A DNA stretch of 64,000 bases from Photobacterium leiognathi. Its GTDB lineage: Bacteria; Pseudomonadota; Gammaproteobacteria; Enterobacterales; Vibrionaceae. Shown here piece after piece: positions 52,538 to 61,896 of the stretch. The notes beneath the pieces were generated by a model. It did no database searches. It saw only the letters and a list, made by a program, of their open reading frames with translations, and was not told where the DNA came from. The DNA is taken from NCBI RefSeq assembly GCF_030685535.1, contig NZ_CP131599.1:1178001-1242000 (forward strand), given 5' to 3'. The translations under genes were made by a program, and so were the position numbers. Numbering within the stretch: position 1 is the first letter of the stretch; the number at the start of each line of letters is the position of its first letter.

Positions 52538-54383
52538 CTAGCCCTGAGATACTTTCTCGAAATAGTCTGTATGATCTGTCAATATTCGTAGACTTATTTG
52601 TTGAGTCTCTTGAGTATATAAACCTAATTGGACAGTCGACTTATTGTACCCGAGGTAATTACCACTGTAGACATTCATTAATTTGTCACTGCCTTTAACC
52701 CATTGCCAACGTTGACTTAATCTCATGTCACATTGTTTAAGTTGATTTAAATAATCACCGTCTAAGCATAAGCTAGTGTCTTTCGCACTTACATAACGCC
52801 CATGTTTATCATAGATAAATGATTGCGAAACCCGCTTTTGATTACATGCCCTTGTGAGTATTGTTCCACTCGATGAAGATTCAATACAGCGATCATTAAA
52901 GCCCTTCAACTGTAAATAAACTAATCGACCACCAGTAAACACAGGGTGCTTCCAATCAACTGTGAAGCGAACATTTTTGCTAATTCTTCTACGAGGTGAT
53001 TTTTCAGTACCATAGTATTTCAGGTGCATACCAAATAAATAAAAATATTTATACGTTAAATGATGAATAGGACGTATATTAACTGAAGACCCAACAGAAA
53101 AAGTTGTTGTGCCTAAAGCTTCAGGGGCCGCTTTAAATATTACGTCCATTGTAGGAATAAAGCCTTTATAACCAATAGGATTTATTCGATTTAAATCTGC
53201 TGGGAAAGTTTTAACCCATACCGCATCTGTAGAGCGATTTAACAATGATTTAGCTGTAGCATAATGATGACGATTCCATTTAAAACTTACGTTTTTATGA
53301 CCATTAGTGCTTCTTTCAACACGATAATCTTGAGTTTTAAATGTTAACCATCTTGATTGAGTATAACTAGCAGTTACATCTGACTTAACTTTAGGGCCTG
53401 TTACGCCCATTTCTGTTCCAACAGTCACGCCTAAAGTAAACCCTGATACCTCTTTTTTTTCATAATCAGCATTAAGATTGTTACGTGGAACCGTTTTTAA
53501 TACTGCTGCTTTGTTGTTGGATACATTAAACGAAAAAGCATAGTCTTGTGCAATAGCGCTTGAACTCCACTCATGTTGGTATCCTGCCATAAGAAAGTAT
53601 GGAGCCTGAAAAAATCCGGATCGCAAAGAATCATTAAGATGAATACCCGCACCTGACGCACTATCATCTATAGTAATACGAACTATTTTTGCATCTGGCG
53701 TTTCACCAGCCACACTACCAAACGCAAGCGAACGTTGTAGATTAACTCTATAAATCAAAGAAATATGAGCGTTAACGCAATAACGCCTTTTACCGTATTC
53801 GTGCCAAAGTGTTGACGCTCTAAAAGTACATTCCCATGGACTTATTCTCCGTTTGACCATTAAGTAAAACGAAAGGTGTGGCAAAGAAGCATGCTCAGAC
53901 TTACTTGAGTCCTTATTCACATCCCCATTGAAACTATTTTCTTCTTGATCATGAGCGTCTAATAATTCAATAGAAGAATCATCGATCCCCTCAACGGGAG
54001 CGAACATTAATTTATTTTTATGTTTCGTGATAACTAAATAGTCTTCAGGAAAAGAAATACCTATTTGACTTCTAAGTAACTGTTTGGCTTTATCCTTTTT
54101 CGACTCATCTACGATACTAGAAAAATCGATTAAGGCTCGCTTATTATTTTCCAATATCTTTGTTGTTATCTGTTCTAAATTAAATGAAAGTTCTTCATTA
54201 TTATAAAGCGTCTCATCTACTAACCAACTCTCGGCATTAATATAATCAACCTGGCTACTATCTTGTAGTTGACTTAACATATTAACAGCTAAACCTTGCG
54301 GTTGTTCACTATATGCAAATACCGAACTACAAAAAAAAATATATCAACTTTATAGCAAAGTTAATACTCCTAAATATCTTCAT
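52538..54383 (-). CDS. Leukocidin-family pore-forming cytolysin (phobalysin/VCC-like), out of frame at T9
   Basis: From residue 1 of the intact frame the protein would begin MKIFRSINFAIKLIY and end its signal peptide with CSSVFA before YSEQPQG. The tract is T9 (54331-54339), so as written the frame stops after about 18 codons; T8 would give 614 aa. An internal ATG at 54280 keeps the rest open but lacks a signal. The mature part has a leukocidin-like barrel region (about 150-440; YFLFGMHLKYYG near its end) and a beta-trefoil lectin domain ending SLCLDGDYLNQL...SQRWQW. VCC and phobalysin kill host cells by oligomeric pores. A slip in the tract may switch secretion. Confidence 0.8.
54331..54339 (-). 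repeat. T9 tract in the signal peptide of the cytolysin gene
   Basis: Nine T on the minus strand lie in codons 15-18 of the intact frame. With eight T (or eleven) the signal peptide joins the toxin frame; with nine the frame ends at TAG. Short homopolymers in signal sequences are typical places for slipped-strand change. Confidence 0.88.
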
Positions 54384-54571
54384 ATAAAACCCACCATATT
54401 TTAATTTTCTATTTAAACAATTATTCACTCTCTTTAAAATAAATAACATAGACATTAACCACATTTATAGCATGGTTACTTTGTAATACAAATAAATTTT
54501 AAAAAGACTATCGCCACAGGTAAAATATTTCATTAAACATAATTAATCTTTTTTAGCGAATAATTAATCAA
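54384..54571. promoter_or_regulatory. Upstream region of the cytolysin gene
   Basis: The AT-rich 188-base stretch should hold the toxin promoter. GGTGGG lies six bases before its ATG. No operator was recognised. Confidence 0.4.
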
Positions 54572-54901
54572 TAAAGTTATTGTTCATATCACTATTCACC
54601 CCGTACTGATAAATGGTAAACCACAAACTGGTACGGTTTAGCACCTGTATCAGTATTGCCAGAGCAGCAAGGAAAAGGGATTGGTAAGGCATTAATTAAC
54701 AAAGGGTTAGCCCAGTTAAAAGAGCGTGGTGCTGAAGGGGTCGTCTTATTAGGTGAACCTGAATATTATGGTCGATTTGGTTTTAAAGCCCAGCCCAGAT
54801 TGACTCTAACAGGCGTGCCAGCGGAATACTTCTTAGCACTGCCTATTAAAGATTCAATTCCAGCAGGTGAAGTGAGCTATCACCCAGCGTTTTTCGAATA
54901 A
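54572..54901 (+). pseudogene. 5'-truncated copy of the GNAT gene
   Basis: The stretch matches 52127-52454: ACAAACTGGTACGGTTTAG, CCAGAGCAGCAAGGAAAAGG and GGTGAACCTGAATATTATGG occur in both, and the C-terminal about 80 residues (PEQQGKGIGKALIN to SYHPAFFE) remain open. The N-terminal third is missing, and small losses in the 5' part break the frame. It forms a direct repeat of about 320 bases around the toxin gene. Confidence 0.85.
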
Positions 54902-54908
54902 TACATTT

Positions 54909-54932
54909 AAAAGCCGACGTAATGTCGGCTAT
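54909..54932 (+). terminator. Terminator after the truncated GNAT copy
   Basis: AAAGCCGAC and GTCGGCTAT pair around a short loop. It is the counterpart of the hairpin at 52465. Confidence 0.7.
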
Positions 54933-55042
54933 TTATACATACTCAAAATATATTTTGTACAAAAGTACTACTGATAACCTTACTTTTCGAGTTTATTAAA
55001 GCTCTTTACGATGTTAAATATCTAAAGTCTATTGCGGCTGTA

Positions 55043-56089
55043 TTAGACAGTATCTTTAAGTTGTATTTTCTTACCTAAACGGCTGCTTTCTATCGCCAAC
55101 TCTATTAATTTAATGTTTAATAATGCGTCTTCTGCTTTAACAGGACATGTCGCACCTTGGCGAATTGCTTTAGCTACTTGGTGATAATATTCCTGATAAC
55201 ACCCTTTCACTGTTGGCACAGGCGTACAACTTTGCTCGTCATAAAAGTTACCATATTGAGAAGGTGATTCTGCTGACCAATCTTCATTTACAGGCATAAC
55301 ACCAGAAACTAAGTATTGCTCTTGCGGATCAATACCCAGCTTTTCATAACTGCCACCAGTACCTTTAATGGTAAAACGCTTATTTTCGCTAGCACTTATC
55401 ATGTCGCCATGAAGCACAACAAGGTGAGTTGAGTAATGTAAAAGTAAGTGGAAGTAATCAACATTATTAGAGCCTTTACGCGTGACTCTACAATCTGCAG
55501 TGATCGCGTCTGGTAATCCAAACAAGGTGATCGATTGATCCAGCAGATGCGATCCTAAATCAAACAATATACCGCCACCATCTGCGGCTTGCTCTTTCCA
55601 ACGTTCGCGAACCACAGGGCGAAAGCGATCGAAGTGAGATTCAAAATGTTTTAACTCTCCAAAACGTTTTTCATCGATCATTTTTTTCACAGTAAGGAAA
55701 TCACCATCCCAACGTCGATTGTGGTAAATACTCAGCATTAGCCCCTTTTCTTTTGCTAATGCGATCAGTACTTCCCCATCTTCAACCTTGGTGACAAATG
55801 GCTTTTCAATAATGACATGTTTACCATTCTCTAAGGCTACTTTAGCTAACTGAAAGTGGACATCATTTGGCGCGGTAATGATCACTAATTCAGCATTGGA
55901 AGAAGTTATCAGCGCTTCTGCACTATCAAAATGTTGAATTAATGGCCAATCTTCTTGAAGTTGTTGTTGCTTAGTTGTGCTTATCGCCGTTAGCTCAAAC
56001 TCTTTTAGGCTTGTAATAAATGGAATATGAAAGGTTTGAGCAGAAAAGCCATAACCAATAACCGCTGTTTTGATCGCTGAGCACGCCAT
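55043..56089 (-). CDS. Gfo/Idh/MocA-family oxidoreductase (YdgJ-like)
   Basis: The 348-aa protein starts with KTAVIGYGFSAQTFHIPFI, an NAD(P)-binding fold, and has KHVIIEKPFV near residue 95 (the EKP signature) and SIYHNRRWDGDFLTVKKMI near 125, HFESHFDRFRP and DLGSHLLDQSITLFGLP, all close to E. coli YdgJ. Substrates are probably sugars or inositol-type alcohols; none is shown here. I start at ATG 56089, with GGAG upstream; ATGs six bases before and further up are alternatives. It appears to be monocistronic. Confidence 0.88.
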   Translation of the reverse strand: MACSAIKTAVIGYGFSAQTFHIPFITSLKEFELTAISTTKQQQLQEDWPLIQHFDSAEALITSSNAELVIITAPNDVHFQLAKVALENGKHVIIEKPFVTKVEDGEVLIALAKEKGLMLSIYHNRRWDGDFLTVKKMIDEKRFGELKHFESHFDRFRPVVRERWKEQAADGGGILFDLGSHLLDQSITLFGLPDAITADCRVTRKGSNNVDYFHLLLHYSTHLVVLHGDMISASENKRFTIKGTGGSYEKLGIDPQEQYLVSGVMPVNEDWSAESPSQYGNFYDEQSCTPVPTVKGCYQEYYHQVAKAIRQGATCPVKAEDALLNIKLIELAIESSRLGKKIQLKDTV

Positions 56090-56303
56090 GTTCATTTCTC
56101 CATACCGAATAATTGGCAATTGAATAATATCGTTTCATTTTTACAAACACTGACAAACTCAAATACCAGCCAGTCATCTATGTGAGAAACTTATCATCAT
56201 GGGGCAATGTAGGAAATGCAACTTACACATTTTTTGTCGTTTTAAATGTTGGATACAGAAAAAAATAAAGCTGTATTTCTCTTTACTAGTCAAATCTTGC
56301 TAT

Positions 56304-57251
56304 TTAGCGCAGTTGAACAACTGTACCGTTATCAGTAAGGCCATTAGTGACAAAAATGTCACCTTGATTTGAGATCAATACCGCCTCGATGCCTGCCTGA
56401 CGATTAAGATAAGAAAGTGATTCATCAATGGATGATAAAAAGCCAGCAGTGCTCCATATTTCACCATCAACAGAGAGCTTTGAAATAATCGTCACACTCG
56501 CGATATTGGTTGAAATAGGCTTGCCCGTTTGCCCATCAAGAAGATGATGGTATCGCTGCCCATTGTATTCAAAATAACGTTCATTAATGCCAGACGTTAC
56601 CATAGAATAATCTCTTAAAGGCACAACTCGACAGATATCGCCACGCGAAGCTGCCAGCGGGTTTTGAATACCGACATTCCATGTTTGTGAAGCATTCTCA
56701 GGCGAGTAACCAATGGTCAGTACATTACCACCAAGGTTAATAAAGCCATGCTCGACCCCGTTAGCCGTAAGAAAATCTTTGATCCGATCAGCAAAATATC
56801 CCTTGGCGATAGCACCTAAATCTATCTGCATACCCGTTTGAGAAAGGTATACCGACTGATAATCATCATCTAGGATAATATTTGACGGATCGACAAGCTG
56901 TAATTTTTCCGCAAGCTCATCATCTGTGGGTAACTTGGCATCTTTAAAACCGATATGCCATGTTTTAACCAGTGGCCCGATCGCCACATTAAACGGATTT
57001 TGAGGATCGACACTGATCGCTTTTGATTTCTTAATCAGTGCATAGAGATCTGGCTTTACACGGACAGGTCGAATGCCTGCGTAGTTATTGACGCGCATCA
57101 GTTCAGATTGCGCCTGATTTACCGTAAAGCGTTGAGTAAATTCTTGAAGTTGCAGATAACATTCTTTGATCAAGGCTTCACCACGTTCATGATGAACCAC
57201 AAGATCAATAAAGGTTCCCATCATAGGAAAACGCGTTTTATAACTTGCCAT
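56304..57251 (-). CDS. apbE: FAD:protein FMN transferase ApbE
   Basis: This 315-aa protein has the ApbE pattern: FPMMGTFIDLVVHHERG near the start, NPFNVAIGPLVKTWHIGF near residue 85, IDLGAIAKGYFADRI near 155 and INLGGNVLTIGYSPEN near 185, and no obvious signal peptide, which fits a cytoplasmic or membrane-facing enzyme. It attaches FMN to Thr/Ser of the FMN-binding domain in the neighbouring reductase. The gene lies 58 bases downstream of that reductase, with a terminator hairpin between, so expression may be partly uncoupled. I use ATG 57251; an upstream start adds 13 residues. Confidence 0.9.
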   Translation of the reverse strand: MASYKTRFPMMGTFIDLVVHHERGEALIKECYLQLQEFTQRFTVNQAQSELMRVNNYAGIRPVRVKPDLYALIKKSKAISVDPQNPFNVAIGPLVKTWHIGFKDAKLPTDDELAEKLQLVDPSNIILDDDYQSVYLSQTGMQIDLGAIAKGYFADRIKDFLTANGVEHGFINLGGNVLTIGYSPENASQTWNVGIQNPLAASRGDICRVVPLRDYSMVTSGINERYFEYNGQRYHHLLDGQTGKPISTNIASVTIISKLSVDGEIWSTAGFLSSIDESLSYLNRQAGIEAVLISNQGDIFVTNGLTDNGTVVQLR

Positions 57252-57274
57252 TAACTCTGCTCTCGTAAAATAGT

Positions 57275-57302
57275 AAAAAGGGAAGCACATGGCTTCCCTT
57301 TT
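57275..57302 (-). terminator. Hairpin between the flavin reductase gene and apbE
   Basis: AAAAGGGAAGC and GCTTCCCTTTTT pair around a short loop, with a T run on the minus strand. It lies between two genes that work together and may act as an attenuator. Confidence 0.75.
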
Positions 57303-57308
57303 GTATCA

Positions 57309-60300
57309 TTAAACGCGGTTAGATACGCTATCACCCGCTATACGGCCATAAGTGAAAATATCAATCAACGCATTACCACCTAAACGGTTACCAGCATGAA
57401 TGCCACCAGTCACCTCACCTGCTGCATATAGTCCAGAGATTGGTGTCCCCGTTTTATCCAACACACACGCTTGAGTATTGATCTTCAAGCCCCCCATTGT
57501 ATGGTGAACCGAAGGCTTACGTGGCGTTGCATAGAAAGGTGCTTTTTCCACTTTTAAGCCAAGTGCGCCTTTGTGGAATTCAGGATCACGCCCTTCATCA
57601 ACGTAGCTGTTATAACGGCGAATCGTTTCTGTTAACGCTTCAGTCGGTACATTGATTTTTTGAGCTAATTCTTCAATTGAATCCGCTTTAATAATAATAC
57701 CTTCTTCGATCTCACGCTCAATGGTTTCATCTGTGGTGTTCGCTGCTGTTTTACGGATAGCTTCATCAGCAATCATATAAATCACACCACCATTGTCGAA
57801 GAACGAGCGAGAAAGCACGTCTCGACTTTCACATTCATCGACAAAACGCTTGCCTTGGTTGTTAACAAAGACAAAGTTTTCAGGTGGAACAATAAGACCC
57901 GTTAATAACGCACCAGATTTAGGATCACCAATCGGCATTAACTGCACATATTCCATGCCCACTAAATCAGCACCGACTTTTTCACCGATTTCAATACCAT
58001 CACCAATAAGTGCAGGTGAGTTGGTTGTTTTAATATCGTCGGCAATCTCCCTCCAGTAGTTGTTGTATTTTTGCAGCATTTTGGTATTTGCACCAAAACC
58101 ACCAGACGCCAGTACAACACCACAATTAGTGGTTAACACATATTTTGTACCGTCTGAATGCGTTGCTTTAATACCAATAACTTTTCCATCGTCAACAATC
58201 AATTCTTCAGCTCGCGCATCCGTAATGATATGTCCACCTTGGGCAATTACTTGCTTTTGTAGTTTTTCGACAAACTCAACACCTTTAGGACGATTAGGTT
58301 TGTGCGCTCGACGCCATAACGCACCAACAGCGATATCCACCATACTACGGTTAAAGTCGATGCCTTTTTCAGTTAACCAATCAATCGATTCCATTGCACG
58401 ACTTGTTAACGTCTGTACCAAATCGTATTGACCGTGAATTGGTTCACCATCAAGATTGGTACGTTTACCACCTAAGTATGTCTGAATAAGGTGCAGTTCA
58501 ACGGAATCAAACAGGTAATTTTTGCCACTTTCAGTATCAAGGAAATAGTTAGCTAGTTGATCCTTCAGTGTGCGGAAATCTGCAAGATATTCCTCTGCAA
58601 TGTCTGACTCAGGTGTATTGGCAATCGCTTTAAGGTAATCCACTTCACCAGCAATCGCAGGGAAATCTTTGACCCACTTAGGCTCTGCTGCATTTACCCA
58701 ACCGCCTGTACGTACAGTGTTACCACCAACAACAGGGAATTTTTCTAGCAAAATAACAGACTTGCCATTATCTAAAGCAGTAAGCGCTGCACTTAAACCT
58801 GCACCACCGCCACCGACAACAACAACATCGACAGTTTTTTCGATAACTTCTGTTGACCATTCAACCGCTTCACGTGCTTTACAACGAAGCGCTTCAGAGT
58901 TACCACCCGCTAAATCAACCGCATCAGATACACCATCAATAACCGCTTGGCTACTCACTGTCGCACCAGAAATCACATCAATATTTAGCGTTTGTCCTTC
59001 CATTATTTGTTGTGGAATACGTTCAAACGCAGGGTTAGCAATACCGTCTGACTCTTTTGATGAATCAACGATAATATCGAGGATCTTGTCTTCAGAGAAC
59101 GTCACCGTTACAGGTAATTTGCCATTGTGACCATAGCCATAAGCGGTGTATTCACCAGGCTCAAAGGTGATCTCAACGTTTTGTAATTCTTTAATACGCT
59201 GGTGCTTTAATGCCTCAGCCTTACTATCAACAATCATGTAGTCCATGATTTCCCAAAGTGGTGTTGGGATCTTCAGTTGATGTTGTTGCTCAATATCAAC
59301 GAACTCGGCACATTCTTCACCATTGATCGCTTTGGTCGCCCACGTTGGTTCAACAAGGAAACCTTTACCCACACTCACCATGTCATAGCCTTGCGCTAAC
59401 GCTTGATCAGCATCAGAACGCTGAGCGATGCCACCAACACCGATTACAGGGATCTTGGCAACATTGTCAGACTTAAGCGCATGGTATTTACGAATAAGTA
59501 GTTCTTTATCTTCAGGGTTTACAATCGAATTTCGCGTGTAACTCCCCATCGAAAAGTGGAAATAATCAAGACCACTCGCAGCCAACTTATCAAGCAAGTA
59601 CATGGTATCTTCGAAACGAATACCTGGCTCTTCAATTTCTTCAGGAGAGAAACGGTAACCAATAATGAAATCATCGCGTTGGTGCTCAGCGACAACTCTT
59701 TTCGCTTCATTTAAAACAGCAAGAGGAAAGGCAGTACGCTTTTCAATATCACCGCCCCATTTGTCATTTCGGCGGTTCGAGTGTGGAGAGAAGAACTGTT
59801 GGATAATGTATGTATTAGCACCATGGATCTCAACACCGTCAAAACCTGCAACAATGGCACGATTAACCGCATTAGCAAAAGCTTCAATCATGAAACCAAT
59901 TTGCTCTTTCGTCATCTCAAGTGGTGTTTCTGCATTATCACGAAGTGCAGCAACAGGGCTTGCAGAAATAGGTTGATGACCACCATTGTATTCGCCGTTT
60001 GCCATACGACCAGCGTGGTAGATCTGAAGAATAGCTTTTGAGCCTTTCTCTTTAATTGCCGAAGCTAATTTCTTAAGCCCTGCAATCTTACTATCGGTAT
60101 TGATACCTAATGCACCGGGAAATGCTCTGCCGTAATTTTCAACAAATGCACTTTCAACAATGACTGCGCCAGCATCGCCAGAGCGAGCGGCATAATAGTC
60201 GATCATTTCTTGCGTAACACCGCCATCAAAAAAAGCAGATTGAATGGTCATAGGTGCCATAACAATGCGGTTTTTAAGTTTTGCTTGTGATAAGCCTAAT

Positions 60301-60341
60301 TGAATTTCATCTGTTAAATTATTCACTGATTCATATTCCAA
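57309..60341 (-). CDS. Three-domain NADH:flavin/fumarate-reductase-like enzyme (OYE + FMN_bind + FAD domain)
   Basis: The 1010-aa protein has an old-yellow-enzyme domain (about 1-365; LKNRIVMAPMTIQSAF, LQIYHAGRMANGEYNGGHQP), an FMN-binding domain (about 395-480) with the flavinylation motif DVISGATVSS, and a FAD-binding fumarate reductase-type domain (about 500-1010; VVVVGGGGAGLSAALTAL, NRLGGNALIDIFTYGR). This layout is known from bacterial NADH-dependent fumarate, acrylate or cinnamate reductases that act on C=C bonds in the cytoplasm. ApbE next door would attach FMN. The acceptor cannot be read from the sequence. A weak promoter region lies upstream. Confidence 0.9.
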   Translation of the reverse strand: MEYESVNNLTDEIQLGLSQAKLKNRIVMAPMTIQSAFFDGGVTQEMIDYYAARSGDAGAVIVESAFVENYGRAFPGALGINTDSKIAGLKKLASAIKEKGSKAILQIYHAGRMANGEYNGGHQPISASPVAALRDNAETPLEMTKEQIGFMIEAFANAVNRAIVAGFDGVEIHGANTYIIQQFFSPHSNRRNDKWGGDIEKRTAFPLAVLNEAKRVVAEHQRDDFIIGYRFSPEEIEEPGIRFEDTMYLLDKLAASGLDYFHFSMGSYTRNSIVNPEDKELLIRKYHALKSDNVAKIPVIGVGGIAQRSDADQALAQGYDMVSVGKGFLVEPTWATKAINGEECAEFVDIEQQHQLKIPTPLWEIMDYMIVDSKAEALKHQRIKELQNVEITFEPGEYTAYGYGHNGKLPVTVTFSEDKILDIIVDSSKESDGIANPAFERIPQQIMEGQTLNIDVISGATVSSQAVIDGVSDAVDLAGGNSEALRCKAREAVEWSTEVIEKTVDVVVVGGGGAGLSAALTALDNGKSVILLEKFPVVGGNTVRTGGWVNAAEPKWVKDFPAIAGEVDYLKAIANTPESDIAEEYLADFRTLKDQLANYFLDTESGKNYLFDSVELHLIQTYLGGKRTNLDGEPIHGQYDLVQTLTSRAMESIDWLTEKGIDFNRSMVDIAVGALWRRAHKPNRPKGVEFVEKLQKQVIAQGGHIITDARAEELIVDDGKVIGIKATHSDGTKYVLTTNCGVVLASGGFGANTKMLQKYNNYWREIADDIKTTNSPALIGDGIEIGEKVGADLVGMEYVQLMPIGDPKSGALLTGLIVPPENFVFVNNQGKRFVDECESRDVLSRSFFDNGGVIYMIADEAIRKTAANTTDETIEREIEEGIIIKADSIEELAQKINVPTEALTETIRRYNSYVDEGRDPEFHKGALGLKVEKAPFYATPRKPSVHHTMGGLKINTQACVLDKTGTPISGLYAAGEVTGGIHAGNRLGGNALIDIFTYGRIAGDSVSNRV

Positions 60342-60844
60342 TATAAATTAATACTTATATGAAAAATCACTAAATAGAAATTTGGCTTAAATGATTTTTG
60401 AAATAAGAACTTAAATAATTAAGTAACTTTGAATGAAATTACTATAGCGGTTATTTTTAGTAAAATGATACATCTGCATTTAATCTATGCACAAAGCACA
60501 TAAAGCCATTAACATTTAAACAAATTGGTTTATTGTTAACACTTAGATTAAAACAAGTTAACAAATAAAAAGTAAAATTCACTTAGTGTGAGTAATTATG
60601 AAAAAAACAAGTATCATTGAAAATGGATAATATAAATACTATCAAGAGCTTAATTTTCCCGAAAAATACGAATAATAAAGGATTTAAAGCTATCAAACGG
60701 AAAGTGGTTAGTATATTCCCTCAGAAAAATTACCGTATAGTAGAAAGTAATTATTCCTATTTTTCTTTAATCTTTATTTGCTAAATTGAATTTCAATATT
60801 GACTGGATTTATTGATTTATGAACGTAAATAACATGCATAATAA
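60342..60844. other. Gene-free AT-rich region upstream of the flavin reductase gene
   Basis: This 500-base stretch has no gene. It should carry the minus-strand promoter of the flavin reductase. GTTAAC occurs twice near 60536 and 60557, but no clear operator could be fixed. It ends at the terminator of the SDR gene. Confidence 0.4.
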
Positions 60845-60876
60845 AAAAAGAAGCTGACATTAAATCAGCTTCTTTT
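60845..60876 (-). terminator. Terminator after the SDR gene
   Basis: AAAAAGAAGCTGA and TCAGCTTCTTTT pair around a seven-base loop, 14 bases after the SDR stop at 60890; A and T runs lie on both sides. Confidence 0.85.
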
Positions 60877-60889
60877 AAAACTTTGTTTA

Positions 60890-61792
60890 CTAATCAATAA
60901 ACTTATTACTTTTCGCCCAGCGAGTGATCACATCTTTCGCTAATGGTGCGGGGCCAAAGAAACGTTCTTGATCGCTAATGTCAGCAACAAAACGTCCTTT
61001 TTTGAAGAACAGAAACATTTCAAACATGTCATAGCCAAGTTCACTAAATAGTTTGATTGGGCGAACCAGTAATTGGAAAACAAACCATGGCACAGTCCAT
61101 GTCGATAACTTTTTACCTGTCACTTCACTAATTAATTGCACCAATTCCGCTTGGCTTTTAGCACCATCACTCCAACCTACATCAATCGATTTATTGTTAA
61201 TTTGATCGCCTTCAAATGCAGCAGCTTTAGCAAGATAATCCGCTAAATCATCAGTCAAAATGTACGACCACTTGGTGGTTGTATCGCCAATTGCGTAAAA
61301 ACGACCAGCTTTAAAGCCATTCGCAATGTAGTCAGACGTTTGATCTAAAAACGCTGGCGCACGGACAAACACATAAGGAATACCCACTTGCTTAATCACA
61401 TCTTCTGCGACTTTTTTAGCATGAAAATGTGGCACGCTCTGCGCTTCATCGCTATTAACAATACTCAAGAAAACAAAGCGTTCAATGTTTGCTCGTGCTG
61501 CCGCTTCTGCGAGATTTTTATTGCCTTGGAAATCGGCATCAAGGCTCTCTTTCATATAACCATTGGCAGAGCTAATCACAACATCCACACCTTGTAATGC
61601 AGCATCTAAAGAAGCAGGATCCATCATGTCAGCCTGTACCCACTCTAGCTCTGAAAATTCATCTTTTGGTGCACCACGGCGTGACATCGCTTTAATATCA
61701 ACGTTTGAATGCTGCATTAAACTGCGTAAAATTTTACGACCTAGGAAACCTGTGGCACCAACAACAAGTACTTTCTTCTTTTGAGTTTGCAT
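60890..61792 (-). CDS. NAD(P)H-binding SDR-type protein (NmrA-like)
   Basis: The 300-aa protein opens KKVLVVGATGFLGRKILRSLM with the Rossmann glycine motif and has VDVVISSANGYMKESLDADFQGNKNLAEAAARANIERFVFLSIV, typical of atypical SDR/NmrA-like epimerase folds. It has no fixed catalytic Tyr motif that I can see, so it may be a redox sensor or an oxidoreductase for an unknown compound. The start is probably ATG 61792; ATG 61798 is an alternative. It is divergent from a LysR regulator with a 104-base spacer, which probably controls it. Confidence 0.85.
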   Translation of the reverse strand: MQTQKKKVLVVGATGFLGRKILRSLMQHSNVDIKAMSRRGAPKDEFSELEWVQADMMDPASLDAALQGVDVVISSANGYMKESLDADFQGNKNLAEAAARANIERFVFLSIVNSDEAQSVPHFHAKKVAEDVIKQVGIPYVFVRAPAFLDQTSDYIANGFKAGRFYAIGDTTTKWSYILTDDLADYLAKAAAFEGDQINNKSIDVGWSDGAKSQAELVQLISEVTGKKLSTWTVPWFVFQLLVRPIKLFSELGYDMFEMFLFFKKGRFVADISDQERFFGPAPLAKDVITRWAKSNKFID

Positions 61793-61896
61793 AATCATTT
61801 TCTCGTTAATCTCTGACCTTGAAGCCATGTTATATAATTCTATATTTGGATTAAATGAGATAAAATGGAAATAATTGATTCATAAATGGGATAATA

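Noticed and set aside
58060..58431. Plus-strand open frames inside the flavin reductase gene
   Set aside because: They are antisense shadows of a clear 1010-residue protein and have no own start signals.
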